A DNA stretch of 56,411 bases. Source: a virus. A program made the translations under genes and the position numbers. Positions 49,550 through 56,337 of this stretch are shown one piece after another. The stretch's first letter is position 1, and each line of letters starts with the position of its first letter. The notes under the pieces were generated by a model that was not told the DNA's origin, did no database searches, and saw only the letters and a list, made by a program, of their open reading frames with translations. Location of the stretch: the IMG/VR virus record IMGVR_UViG_3300003873_000009, positions 1 to 56,411 of that record, one strand, 5' to 3'.

Positions 49550-51325
49550 ATGGATGAAAAAAAATTAAAAAATACCCTTAAAAATATAGAAAATAGTAGA
49601 GGAGTTTTAAAAACTCCAGTACTTAAAAAACTTCTTAAAGATCCTGAAGTCACTAGTATTATTAAAGACTTCCCGGGTTCTTCTAATATAGAAAAAATAT
49701 ATAACTTTTATAGAAATATAACAGAGATTCCAAAATGTACCTGCGGAAATTCCAAAAAATTTAATAAGTTCTTTAATTATGTCTCTTGTTCTAAAAGTTG
49801 TGCTAGAAAAGATCCGGATACTCAAAAGAAAATAGAAGAAACTAATCTAAAAAAATATGGAACAAAGATATCTCAACAAGCAGCTACAATTAAGAGTAGA
49901 ACTAAAAGTACTAATCTAGAGAGATATGGTGTAGAAAATCCTAACCAACGTTCAGAAATCAGAGAGAGAATCAAGGAAACTAATCTAGAGAGATATGGAG
50001 TAGAAAATCCTCTTCAGAGTCCAGAAATCAGAGAGAGAATCAGGGAAACTAATCTAGAGAGATATGGGGTAGAATATCCTAATCAGAGTCCGGAAATTCA
50101 AGAAAAGATTAAAGAAACTAATCTAGAGAGATATGGAGTAGAAAATCCTAATCAACGTTCAGAAATTCAAGAAAAGATTAAAGAAACTAATCTAGAGAGA
50201 TATGGAGTAGATAGTATATGGAGAAAGAAACCTTCGAATATCTACTATGAAGAATTAGTAAAAAGAAATAGATCTCATATGAAAAACACAGAAAATCTTA
50301 ATAAAGAATTTATAGTTTCTAATTTTTTTAAAGATGATACTCCAGATATTATAGGAATTTCTGAGTATTTTGGACTAGATAAGAAAAATTTTGCAGGTCA
50401 TATGAGACGACTTGGAATTGAATACAAGAAAAAGTTTGGATTAGTAGAAAAAGAAATATCAAAATTTATAAAAAATCCTGTATTAAATGATAGAACTATA
50501 ATAAGTCCGAAAGAATTAGATATATATTGTGAAGAATTTAAGTTTGCGGTAGAATATGACGGACTTTTATTTCATTCTTTTGGTAAAAGTAAATATGGTA
50601 TGTTTAATAGTTATTCTAAAGAAAAAACAAATAGAAATAGACACCTAGAAAAAACAAATGCTTGTGAAAAACAAGGAATTCAACTATTTCATATTTTCGA
50701 GAATGAGTTTCAGGATAAGACTCTTAGAAGAATTTGGATATCCGTTTTAGAAAATAAGCAAGGACTTAATAAGAGGATAGGTGCTAGGAAATGTCAAATA
50801 AAAGAAGTACCTAGTAAAGATACAATTGACTTTCTTAATGAAAATCACCTTCAAGGATATAGTGTAGCTAAAGTAAATATAGGAATATTTTATGAAGAAG
50901 AATTAATATCCTTAATGACTTTCGGAAAATCAAGATATAGTAAAGATATTGAGTATGAATTAATAAGATTTTGTACGAAGATAGGATATTCAGTTCAGGG
51001 TGGTGCTTCTAAGCTACTGAAATATTTTGAAAGAACTTATAAACCTAAGAGTATTATTAGTTATGCTAATCGTAGATGGTCTGTTGGAGGACTATATGAA
51101 GCAATAGGATTTGATTTTTTAGGTGATACTAAACTCAACTATTTCTATTTTCATCAAAATAAACCAAATATTTTACTTAGTAGGCAGTCTTTTCAGAAAC
51201 ATAAATTAAAAGATAAATTAGAAATATTCGATGAAAATTTAACAGAATCTGAAAATATGTATAATAACGGATATAGAAAAATATACGATTGCGGAAATAA
51301 AAAATATATAAAATATTATAATTAA
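49550..51325 (+). CDS. Homing endonuclease with tandem DNA-binding repeats
   Basis: 591 residues. Residues about 95-225 hold tandem 22-23-residue units (TNLERYGVENP.Q..EI.E.I.E, five good copies), a repeat typical of phage homing endonucleases. C-x-C and S-C-S-K-S-C near 62-85 add a possible zinc site. The nuclease core (CEEFKFAVEYDGLLFHSFGK at about 328-347, then GIQLFHIFENEF) and the C-terminal 180 residues match the protein at 9618-11291; the DNA-binding parts differ. The gene lies directly after the Cys-rich gene and probably inserted into or beside its S74 domain. Confidence 0.85.
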   Translation: MDEKKLKNTLKNIENSRGVLKTPVLKKLLKDPEVTSIIKDFPGSSNIEKIYNFYRNITEIPKCTCGNSKKFNKFFNYVSCSKSCARKDPDTQKKIEETNLKKYGTKISQQAATIKSRTKSTNLERYGVENPNQRSEIRERIKETNLERYGVENPLQSPEIRERIRETNLERYGVEYPNQSPEIQEKIKETNLERYGVENPNQRSEIQEKIKETNLERYGVDSIWRKKPSNIYYEELVKRNRSHMKNTENLNKEFIVSNFFKDDTPDIIGISEYFGLDKKNFAGHMRRLGIEYKKKFGLVEKEISKFIKNPVLNDRTIISPKELDIYCEEFKFAVEYDGLLFHSFGKSKYGMFNSYSKEKTNRNRHLEKTNACEKQGIQLFHIFENEFQDKTLRRIWISVLENKQGLNKRIGARKCQIKEVPSKDTIDFLNENHLQGYSVAKVNIGIFYEEELISLMTFGKSRYSKDIEYELIRFCTKIGYSVQGGASKLLKYFERTYKPKSIISYANRRWSVGGLYEAIGFDFLGDTKLNYFYFHQNKPNILLSRQSFQKHKLKDKLEIFDENLTESENMYNNGYRKIYDCGNKKYIKYYN

Positions 51326-51347
51326 TCTTCTATTAATTTTTTTATTA

Positions 51348-51353
51348 TATAAT
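51348..51353 (+). promoter_or_regulatory. -10 element of a probably leaderless helicase gene
   Basis: TATAAT five bases before the ATG at 51359, the same spacing as at 49550. The upstream box is poor (ATTAAT/TATTAA). Confidence 0.5.
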
Positions 51354-51358
51354 ATATT

Positions 51359-52783
51359 ATGATAAACCCAAAAGATAAAATAATAGATTTATGTATAGAC
51401 TATATAGAAGATAGAGGCTTTGAATTTATAAAAAATTCAGGTACTTTTGCAGAACTTAAAAAAGATGAAGATTCGGATTATTTTTGGAACTCAGATTACC
51501 CATATAAAGTATATCATCGAATCAAAGATAAGTCCGAAGATTTTTTTTCAGTAATAACTAAAGATAAGAGATTTAAACAATACTGGGGAATGGTTTGTGA
51601 TGAAGAACTTGTAAAAGTTTTAAGTGAGGAGGATAAATCTCTATATCAGATTTCTGTTAATACTCCTGTGTTAGACTCAATGTCTAGTGAAGTATCTCAA
51701 TTTTTAGAAAAATATCAAACTCTTAAAATATCCTCTCCTATGGCTACAGGAAAAAGTAATATAATCTCTGAAGTAATTAATCAATCAGCTCAAAAGAATC
51801 TTAGAATTCTATTTATTACTCCGAGAGTTTCTCTTTCATATGATATATATAATAAGTATTTTGAAAAGCTTCCTAACTTCCATCATTATAAAAATAAAAC
51901 ATATAGCTTAGGAGGAAGCTTAGTAGTACAATTTGATAGTCTATTAAGGTTTGATATGGATTATTTTGATGTGGTAATTATAGATGAAAGTACTAGTCTT
52001 ATGATGTATATGAGTGATACATATGAAGGTAAAGAAGATAGATTTAGAAAAAATCTTAAACAACTATACCTATTGAAAGATAAAAAATTTGTATTATCTG
52101 ACGCGTTTATTCTTAAATTTCCTCTAGAGTTCGAAAGCTGTTTAGGAATATTAAATGAATATAGAGAAGATATAAAAATAATAGAGTACATTGACAAGAA
52201 TAATTTTACAGGAAAGATGATAAGAGAGGCTAAAAAAGCTACTATATCTATATCTAGTAATGAAAAGAGATTTCTAGTTAATATGGAAGAAAAGCTATCT
52301 AAACGCGGATTGAGATGTTTAATGCTTAATTCAGATACATCTAATAAAGAGGATGTATATAAAGAATTTGAAAAAAATAAAATAGATTATGATGTGATTT
52401 TATATTCTCCTACTCTTACTGTAGGTGTAAGCATTTTTACAGAAATAGAAAATCATTTTCACTTTGATCTTTCAGGTACTATAGATGTTGTTAGTTCTAT
52501 TCAAATGATTCGAAGAGTACGAAATGCCAAAATAATTCACTATTATATCCAAGGACGCAGAAGTTATCTAAGTACAGATTTAGAATATATTCAAAAGAGT
52601 TTAGGTGATGGATATAAAATAGTTAATGAATTTGGAGAGTCTTTTGGTATTAATAGAATAGGAGAAATCCTAAGTAAAGTAAGAAGGGTTAAAAATAATC
52701 TCATTAATTCACATAAATATGCATTTAAGTACCTCCTTAAGTATCAATTTAAAGAGGTGGATCTTAATGAATTAAGAGTTTAG
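51359..52783 (+). CDS. Origin-binding-type superfamily 2 helicase
   Basis: 474 residues. Walker A SSPMATGKSNII (about 125-135), a DExx-like motif VVIIDESTSLM (about 203-213), and the C-terminal helicase motifs YSPTLTVGVSIF and SIQMIRRVRNAKII. The pattern of P-M-A-T-G-K-S with T-V-G-V-S and Q-M-x-x-R-x-R resembles the herpes-origin-binding-protein helicase family (Herpes_ori_bp), found in several large phages. Probably helps start replication. The ATG follows TATAAT by five bases and no ribosome site fits. Confidence 0.75.
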   Translation: MINPKDKIIDLCIDYIEDRGFEFIKNSGTFAELKKDEDSDYFWNSDYPYKVYHRIKDKSEDFFSVITKDKRFKQYWGMVCDEELVKVLSEEDKSLYQISVNTPVLDSMSSEVSQFLEKYQTLKISSPMATGKSNIISEVINQSAQKNLRILFITPRVSLSYDIYNKYFEKLPNFHHYKNKTYSLGGSLVVQFDSLLRFDMDYFDVVIIDESTSLMMYMSDTYEGKEDRFRKNLKQLYLLKDKKFVLSDAFILKFPLEFESCLGILNEYREDIKIIEYIDKNNFTGKMIREAKKATISISSNEKRFLVNMEEKLSKRGLRCLMLNSDTSNKEDVYKEFEKNKIDYDVILYSPTLTVGVSIFTEIENHFHFDLSGTIDVVSSIQMIRRVRNAKIIHYYIQGRRSYLSTDLEYIQKSLGDGYKIVNEFGESFGINRIGEILSKVRRVKNNLINSHKYAFKYLLKYQFKEVDLNELRV

Positions 52784-52791
52784 GTGAAATT

Positions 52792-53040
52792 ATGATAGGA
52801 GAGGATAAGTCAAATTTATTTAGACATTCAGAGAATATGTTTAGAATTAATAATTTTATTATAGTTTTAGATAATATTCCATATGACCTATATATAGCTG
52901 TATATATTAAGAAGAAAACATTTAGACATAATTATATATTTAAAGATGGAAAATTTATAAGAATTTTTAAGAGAGATCTTAAAAATACTCTTTTAAGTAT
53001 AGAAAATGCTAAGGAGAGATTCCCTCAATATTTTATCTAG
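52792..53040 (+). CDS. Small basic protein, unknown
   Basis: 82 residues (MIGEDKSNLFRHSENMFRIN), rich in Phe, Ile, Lys and Arg (YIKKKTFRHNYIFKDGKFIR). It starts 8 bp after the helicase stop, with a weak GGTGAAA site. It may be a nucleic-acid-binding partner of the helicase; that is inferred only from its charge and position. Confidence 0.6.
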   Translation: MIGEDKSNLFRHSENMFRINNFIIVLDNIPYDLYIAVYIKKKTFRHNYIFKDGKFIRIFKRDLKNTLLSIENAKERFPQYFI

Positions 53041-53041
53041 C

Positions 53042-53064
53042 TTTAAGCTTTATTATATTATAAT
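53042..53064 (+). promoter_or_regulatory. TTTAAG-N11-TATAAT promoter
   Basis: TTTAAG at 53042-53047 and TATAAT at 53059-53064. Five bases later comes ATA (53070-53072), in frame with the leucine-rich-repeat ORF, where the leaderless genes have ATG. Confidence 0.6.
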
Positions 53065-53069
53065 ATATT

Positions 53070-53630
53070 ATAATTAGTGATACAAAATATGGTGACCTAT
53101 CAGGGCAAACTTATGAAGGTAATATAGATGTTTCTGGATTAGAATTAACTTCCCTAGAGGGTTCTCCAGAGGCTGTAAATGGTGATTTTGATTGTGGATA
53201 TAATCAATTAACTTCTCTAGAAGGTGCTCCTAAGGTTGTAAGGGGTAGATTTCTATGTGATAAAAATCAATTAACTTCTCTAGAGGGATCTCCAAAAGTT
53301 GTAAATGGTAATTTTAATTGCTATGATAATCAATTAACTTCTCTAGAAGGAGCTCCTAAGGTTGTAGGTGATTCTTTTGATTGTCGTAATAATCAATTAA
53401 CTTCTCTAGAAGGTGCTCCTGAGATTGTAAGTGGATATTTTGATTGTGGATATAATCAATTAACTTCTCTAGAGGGATCTCCAGAAGCTGTAAATGGACA
53501 TTTTGTTTGTGAAAATAATCAGTTAAATTCTCTAGAATATCTTCCATTTCAAAAATGCAACTATACAGATTTTAGTGATGATATATTTAATGAATATATA
53601 AAAGTAAAATTTCCTCATAAATTAATCTAG
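53070..53630 (+). CDS. Leucine-rich-repeat protein without an ATG start
   Basis: An open frame of 186 codons with no ATG anywhere. It encodes seven repeats of the type N-Q-L-T-S-L-E-G-[AS]-P-x-x-V-x-G-x-F-x-C, about 23 residues each, then a short tail (YLPFQKCNYTDF to PHKLI). If the leaderless rule of its neighbours holds, the start is ATA at 53070, five bases after TATAAT (codons read I-I-S-D-T-K-Y-G-D). Either ATA is used, or the gene was silenced by an ATG-to-ATA change. Such repeats bind proteins or, in fibres, receptors. Confidence 0.65.
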   Translation: MISDTKYGDLSGQTYEGNIDVSGLELTSLEGSPEAVNGDFDCGYNQLTSLEGAPKVVRGRFLCDKNQLTSLEGSPKVVNGNFNCYDNQLTSLEGAPKVVGDSFDCRNNQLTSLEGAPEIVSGYFDCGYNQLTSLEGSPEAVNGHFVCENNQLNSLEYLPFQKCNYTDFSDDIFNEYIKVKFPHKLI

Positions 53631-53631
53631 A

Positions 53632-53654
53632 TTTAATCTTTATTATACTATAAT
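53632..53654 (+). promoter_or_regulatory. TTTAAT-N11-TATAAT promoter
   Basis: TTTAAT at 53632-53637 and TATAAT at 53649-53654, followed by AAAGAGAAAAGGATAGAAAG before the ATG at 53684. Confidence 0.65.
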
Positions 53655-53683
53655 ATATTATATAAAGAGAAAAGGATAGAAAG

Positions 53684-53950
53684 ATGAAATTTAAAAATGC
53701 TGAAGAATTTACAGCAAGTTTACTAAAAAATATTCCTAAGGTTGAATATGATGATTGGTTTGAAGAGTTTCTTCAGTCACATAAAAGTAAACTTAATCAA
53801 TTTTCTAAAAAAGAGATAAAGGAGGAATTTTATTCTTGGATTGAACATTTAAAGGATTTAGAAAGTAGGAATGAGACTAAATTACTTAAGGATCGAGATT
53901 TACACTTAAGTATTAAAAAGTTTATAGACTTAAAAATAAAAGAAATTTAG
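53684..53950 (+). CDS. Small early-type protein, unknown
   Basis: 88 residues, helical and charged (MKFKNAEEFTASLLKNIPKV, EIKEEFYSWIEHLKDLESRN). It has the shared early promoter and leader. It starts a run of small genes on the plus strand that lie 9-20 bp apart. No known family. Confidence 0.65.
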   Translation: MKFKNAEEFTASLLKNIPKVEYDDWFEEFLQSHKSKLNQFSKKEIKEEFYSWIEHLKDLESRNETKLLKDRDLHLSIKKFIDLKIKEI

Positions 53951-53959
53951 GAGGAATAA

Positions 53960-54286
53960 ATGGAATTTATGGTAGGATATTGGTGGTTAGTAAATTTAGT
54001 AATTTTTGGAGTGAATTTTTACTTTCTTTATAGAGCGTTTAAATCATTTAAGAAAACCGGTAAAAAACTTAATGGATGGATGATAGCATTTTTAGTAGGA
54101 GCTACTCTACATATTATATCTCCTATAAAAATTAACGGATCAAATAGTAATGAGGTATTAAGAACTCAGTCATATTCTATAGAGAAAAGTAAAGTACTAC
54201 CCAAAAAAGTAGAAGATAATTCTTTTGAACGAGGATTAAAAACTAGTACGAAAGAAATAACTCACGAAGAAATTTGGAATAAATAG
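53960..54286 (+). CDS. Small membrane protein with two predicted transmembrane helices
   Basis: 108 residues. Residues about 8-27 (YWWLVNLVIFGVNFYFLYRA) and 40-57 (GWMIAFLVGATLHIISPI) look like membrane helices joined by a basic loop; the C-terminal 50 residues are polar. It starts behind AGGAGGAA. Possibly an envelope protein active during infection (lysis control or superinfection exclusion); this is inference. Confidence 0.65.
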   Translation: MEFMVGYWWLVNLVIFGVNFYFLYRAFKSFKKTGKKLNGWMIAFLVGATLHIISPIKINGSNSNEVLRTQSYSIEKSKVLPKKVEDNSFERGLKTSTKEITHEEIWNK

Positions 54287-54296
54287 AAGGATATTG

Positions 54297-54480
54297 ATGT
54301 TAGAAAAATGGCAAATAGATATAAAAATGTAATAATACTAGAGAATGTTTAGAATATTTAGCTAAATCGGATGGGAGTCTGTGTTTTTCGTGTTTAGATT
54401 ACAGGAATTCACAAAAACTGGAAGATTTAAGAGAATATTACTCTTTACATAATACTATTGATGGCTTTGACAAATTTTAA
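54297..54480 (+). pseudogene. Frameshifted small Cys-rich protein gene
   Basis: ATG at 54297 gives MLEKWQIDIKM and then a stop. Dropping one A in the run at 54323-54327 joins this to an open frame that reads CNNTRECLEYLAKSDGSLCF and continues SCLDYRNSQKLED to the stop at 54478-54480. The four cysteines would form a small zinc-ribbon-like protein. Either a sequencing error in the A run or a real frameshift. Confidence 0.5.
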
Positions 54481-54486
54481 CCTGTT

Positions 54487-54509
54487 TGTAAGGTATTTTA
54501 TAATATAAT
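54487..54509 (+). promoter_or_regulatory. TGTAAG-N11-TATAAT promoter
   Basis: TGTAAG at 54487-54492 and TATAAT at 54504-54509; a leader with AAAAGGATAGACA precedes the ATG at 54537. Confidence 0.5.
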
Positions 54510-54536
54510 ACAGAATATGATAGAAAAGGATAGACA

Positions 54537-54791
54537 ATGAAAAAAATTATATTAATGATAACAATGTTAGTTATAACAGTAACTTCTGTAAATGCAGGAA
54601 TGTGGTCGATGGTCTCAGGAATGGCAATGAAGGAGATTAAACCTCAGGCGGCCTATACAGTAGATACTGCTGGAGTTAATCCCAGAGTTTATGAATTTGA
54701 TACAAAAGTTGCTCCGATTAGACATTGTGTTGTTTTAATTGCTAGTTCGTCAAAAATGGCAGCTCCTACAATGCAATGTTATAAAAAATAA
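54537..54791 (+). CDS. Secreted/periplasmic small protein
   Basis: 84 residues. Residues 1-20 (MKKIILMITMLVITVTSVNA) form a clear signal peptide with cleavage after V-N-A. The mature part has two cysteines (H-C-V-V and Q-C-Y-K-K), which could form a disulfide. No family is recognised. The gene sits in a group of envelope-targeted genes near the window end. Confidence 0.7.
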   Translation: MKKIILMITMLVITVTSVNAGMWSMVSGMAMKEIKPQAAYTVDTAGVNPRVYEFDTKVAPIRHCVVLIASSSKMAAPTMQCYKK

Positions 54792-54800
54792 AACACATAA

Positions 54801-54817
54801 ACTTAAATCATTTAAGT
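54801..54817 (+). promoter_or_regulatory. Inverted repeat overlapping a -35 box
   Basis: ACTTAAA-TCA-TTTAAGT (seven-base arms; A and T flank it to make eight). It touches the -35 element at 54817-54822. Could be an operator, or a terminator of the previous gene. Confidence 0.45.
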
Positions 54818-54844
54818 TGAATTTAATAATTGTTATGTTATAAT
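54817..54844 (+). promoter_or_regulatory. Sigma-70-type promoter
   Basis: TTGAAT, 16-base spacer, TATAAT, with TG at the extended -10 position (54836-54837). It differs from the phage TTTAAG class upstream. AAAGGATAGAAA and the start at 54872 follow. Confidence 0.65.
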
Positions 54845-54871
54845 GTTACATAAACAAACAAAGGATAGAAA

Positions 54872-55242
54872 ATGAAAAAATTGTATTAGCATTATCAATG
54901 TTGATTGGAATTAGTGTTGTTGCATCTGCATCAGAAACAAATTATAAATGTGTTATTACGCAAGATATTAATGTCGTTTCTGGCGTTGGTAGGAAACTTA
55001 CATCAGATGAAATGAAAAAGGCAATATATGGATTCGAGTATAATGAAGATACTAGAGTTATTGTTGATGCTGTAGGGGATATTTGGACATACGCTTTTAC
55101 ACAAAGTGATATTGATTATTTTGAAAATAAAACATCAAAGGTTATGTTTCTTATTGGTAAAAAAGATGGCAAATATTTAAATGCTGGAATTTTTAATAAT
55201 ACTAAAAAAACAATATTAAAATCTATTTGTAAAGAACAATAA
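54872..55242 (+). pseudogene. Secreted protein gene with a homopolymer frameshift
   Basis: ATG at 54872 followed by six A (54875-54880) and a stop after five codons. With seven A the frame reads MKKIVLALSMLIGISVVASA, a good signal peptide, into the open frame SETNYKCVITQDINVVSGVG and so on to the stop at 55240-55242. A start at the in-frame ATG 54898 would lose half of the signal. The mature part (about 103 residues) has two cysteines. Sequencing error, slippage, or a real defect. Confidence 0.6.
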
Positions 55243-55419
55243 ATGAAAAATTTTATTGTTCTTTGGGTAGCTTTTATGACTTTTTGGACATTATCTGGTC
55301 TTGCATTAGATTATAGTATTTCTAAAAGGTCTGAATATACGACATTTTTTGGGAATAAAACTTTTGTTCTTAAAACAACTCAAACAACTCAAACAACTCA
55401 AACAACTCAAACAAAATAA
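55243..55419 (+). CDS. Small exported protein with Thr-Thr-Gln repeats
   Basis: 58 residues; its ATG abuts the stop of the preceding gene. Residues 1-21 (MKNFIVLWVAFMTFWTLSGL) form a hydrophobic signal or anchor. It ends with T-T-Q repeated four times plus T-K, coded by 9-bp repeats. Function unknown; probably envelope-associated. Confidence 0.55.
   Translation: MKNFIVLWVAFMTFWTLSGLALDYSISKRSEYTTFFGNKTFVLKTTQTTQTTQTTQTK
55375..55413 (+). repeat. 9-bp tandem repeat (ACAACTCAA)
   Basis: Four copies of ACAACTCAA code for T-T-Q repeats at the end of the small exported protein. Slippage here would change the tail length in frame. Confidence 0.9.
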
Positions 55420-55431
55420 AAAGGAAATAAA

Positions 55432-55503
55432 ATGAAGAAAATTGTATTATATATTATGTTAGCACTTGGTGCTTTAGTTATGACCGGGTGTAATGAAATA
55501 TAA
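55432..55503 (+). pseudogene. Truncated lipoprotein gene fragment
   Basis: Encodes 23 residues, MKKIVLYIMLALGALVMTGC followed by N-E-I and a stop. It has a full signal and lipobox (V-M-T-G-C) but no mature domain. The lipoprotein at 56327 resumes with C-N-E-T-V-P-A-G, so this may be the old 5' end of that gene, separated by the insert between them. Confidence 0.55.
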
Positions 55504-55518
55504 ATAATAATATAAGAG

Positions 55519-55594
55519 GTCTACTATCAAGACTTCGACTCTCTATGCCAACTATGGTTGGAGTCTTGAAATTTTGATAGTAGACATAGTTGGC
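55519..55594 (+). ncRNA. Pseudoknot-like structured RNA
   Basis: Stem 1: GTCTACTATCAA (55519-55530) with TTGATAGTAGAC (55574-55585), 12 bp. Stem 2: GCCAACTATG (55547-55556) with CATAGTTGGC (55585-55594), 10 bp, pairing the loop with the region downstream. A local hairpin CCAAC/GTTGG (55548-55552/55557-55561), with GACT/AGTC outside it, competes with stem 2. It lies before the GIY-YIG gene and may control its expression. The gap 55504-55632 contains no other gene. Confidence 0.6.
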
Positions 55595-55632
55595 GCTTAA
55601 ACTCTTATAATATTATTTTATAGGAGACTTTC

Positions 55633-56337
55633 ATGTCTAAAATTACACAAAAAATTAAAAAATATCATTTTGTATATCGTATTACTAACACATATATAAA
55701 CAAACATTATTACGGGATAAGAACTTCCGAAATAACACCTAAAAAGGATTTAGGTATTACTTATTTTAGTTCAAGCTCTGATAAGGAATTTATAAAAGAC
55801 CAGAAAGAAAATCCACAGAACTACAAATATAAAGTTCTAAAAGTTTTCTCCACAAGAGAAGAAGCTATAGAAATGGAAATAATGCTACATAAGAAATTTG
55901 ATATTGGTATTAATGAAAAATTCTACAATAAAGCTAAACAAACATCTAAAGGGTTTGATACAAGTGGAATTAAATTATCAGAAGACCATAAAAAACATAT
56001 AAGTGAAGGTGTTAAAAAAACAAATTACATACCATCAGAAGCACATAAAAAAATGTTGAGAGAAAAAGCAAAAGGTTCGCTCCCACAACCAAACATCAAA
56101 TGTCCACATTGCGGAAAAGTTGGAGGAGATAGGGCTATGAAAAGGTTTCATTTTGATAATTGCCCTTTAAAAACAGGAATAAAAAGAGAAAGATTGGGTA
56201 AAATGAATAACGAAATGAAACAAAAAATAAAACAGACACTATTGAACAAACCAAAATCGTGTTGTATAATATGTAAAAAAGAATATTATACATATACAAT
56301 AAACACACATTATAAAAGGAAACACAATGAAAAATAA
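55633..56337 (+). CDS. GIY-YIG homing endonuclease
   Basis: 234 residues. YRITNTYINKHYYGIRTSEI (about 14-33) is the GIY-YIG core, with E-A-I-E-M-E-I-M-L-H supplying the catalytic Glu region (about 77-86). Then come NUMOD-like helices (SEDHKKHISEGVKK, PSEAHKKMLREKAKG), a CPHCGKVGGDRAMKRFHFDN zinc-finger region and a C-terminal CCIICKKEYYTYTINTHYKR finger. It starts behind TAGGAG and overlaps the lipoprotein gene at its end. A free-standing mobile endonuclease: no intron core is visible around it. Confidence 0.85.
   Translation: MSKITQKIKKYHFVYRITNTYINKHYYGIRTSEITPKKDLGITYFSSSSDKEFIKDQKENPQNYKYKVLKVFSTREEAIEMEIMLHKKFDIGINEKFYNKAKQTSKGFDTSGIKLSEDHKKHISEGVKKTNYIPSEAHKKMLREKAKGSLPQPNIKCPHCGKVGGDRAMKRFHFDNCPLKTGIKRERLGKMNNEMKQKIKQTLLNKPKSCCIICKKEYYTYTINTHYKRKHNEK

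Noticed and set aside
55504-56337. A group I intron carrying the GIY-YIG gene
   Set aside because: No P7/P9 core can be placed: only about 130 bases precede the gene, and the next gene starts inside its end, so no 3' intron half is available.
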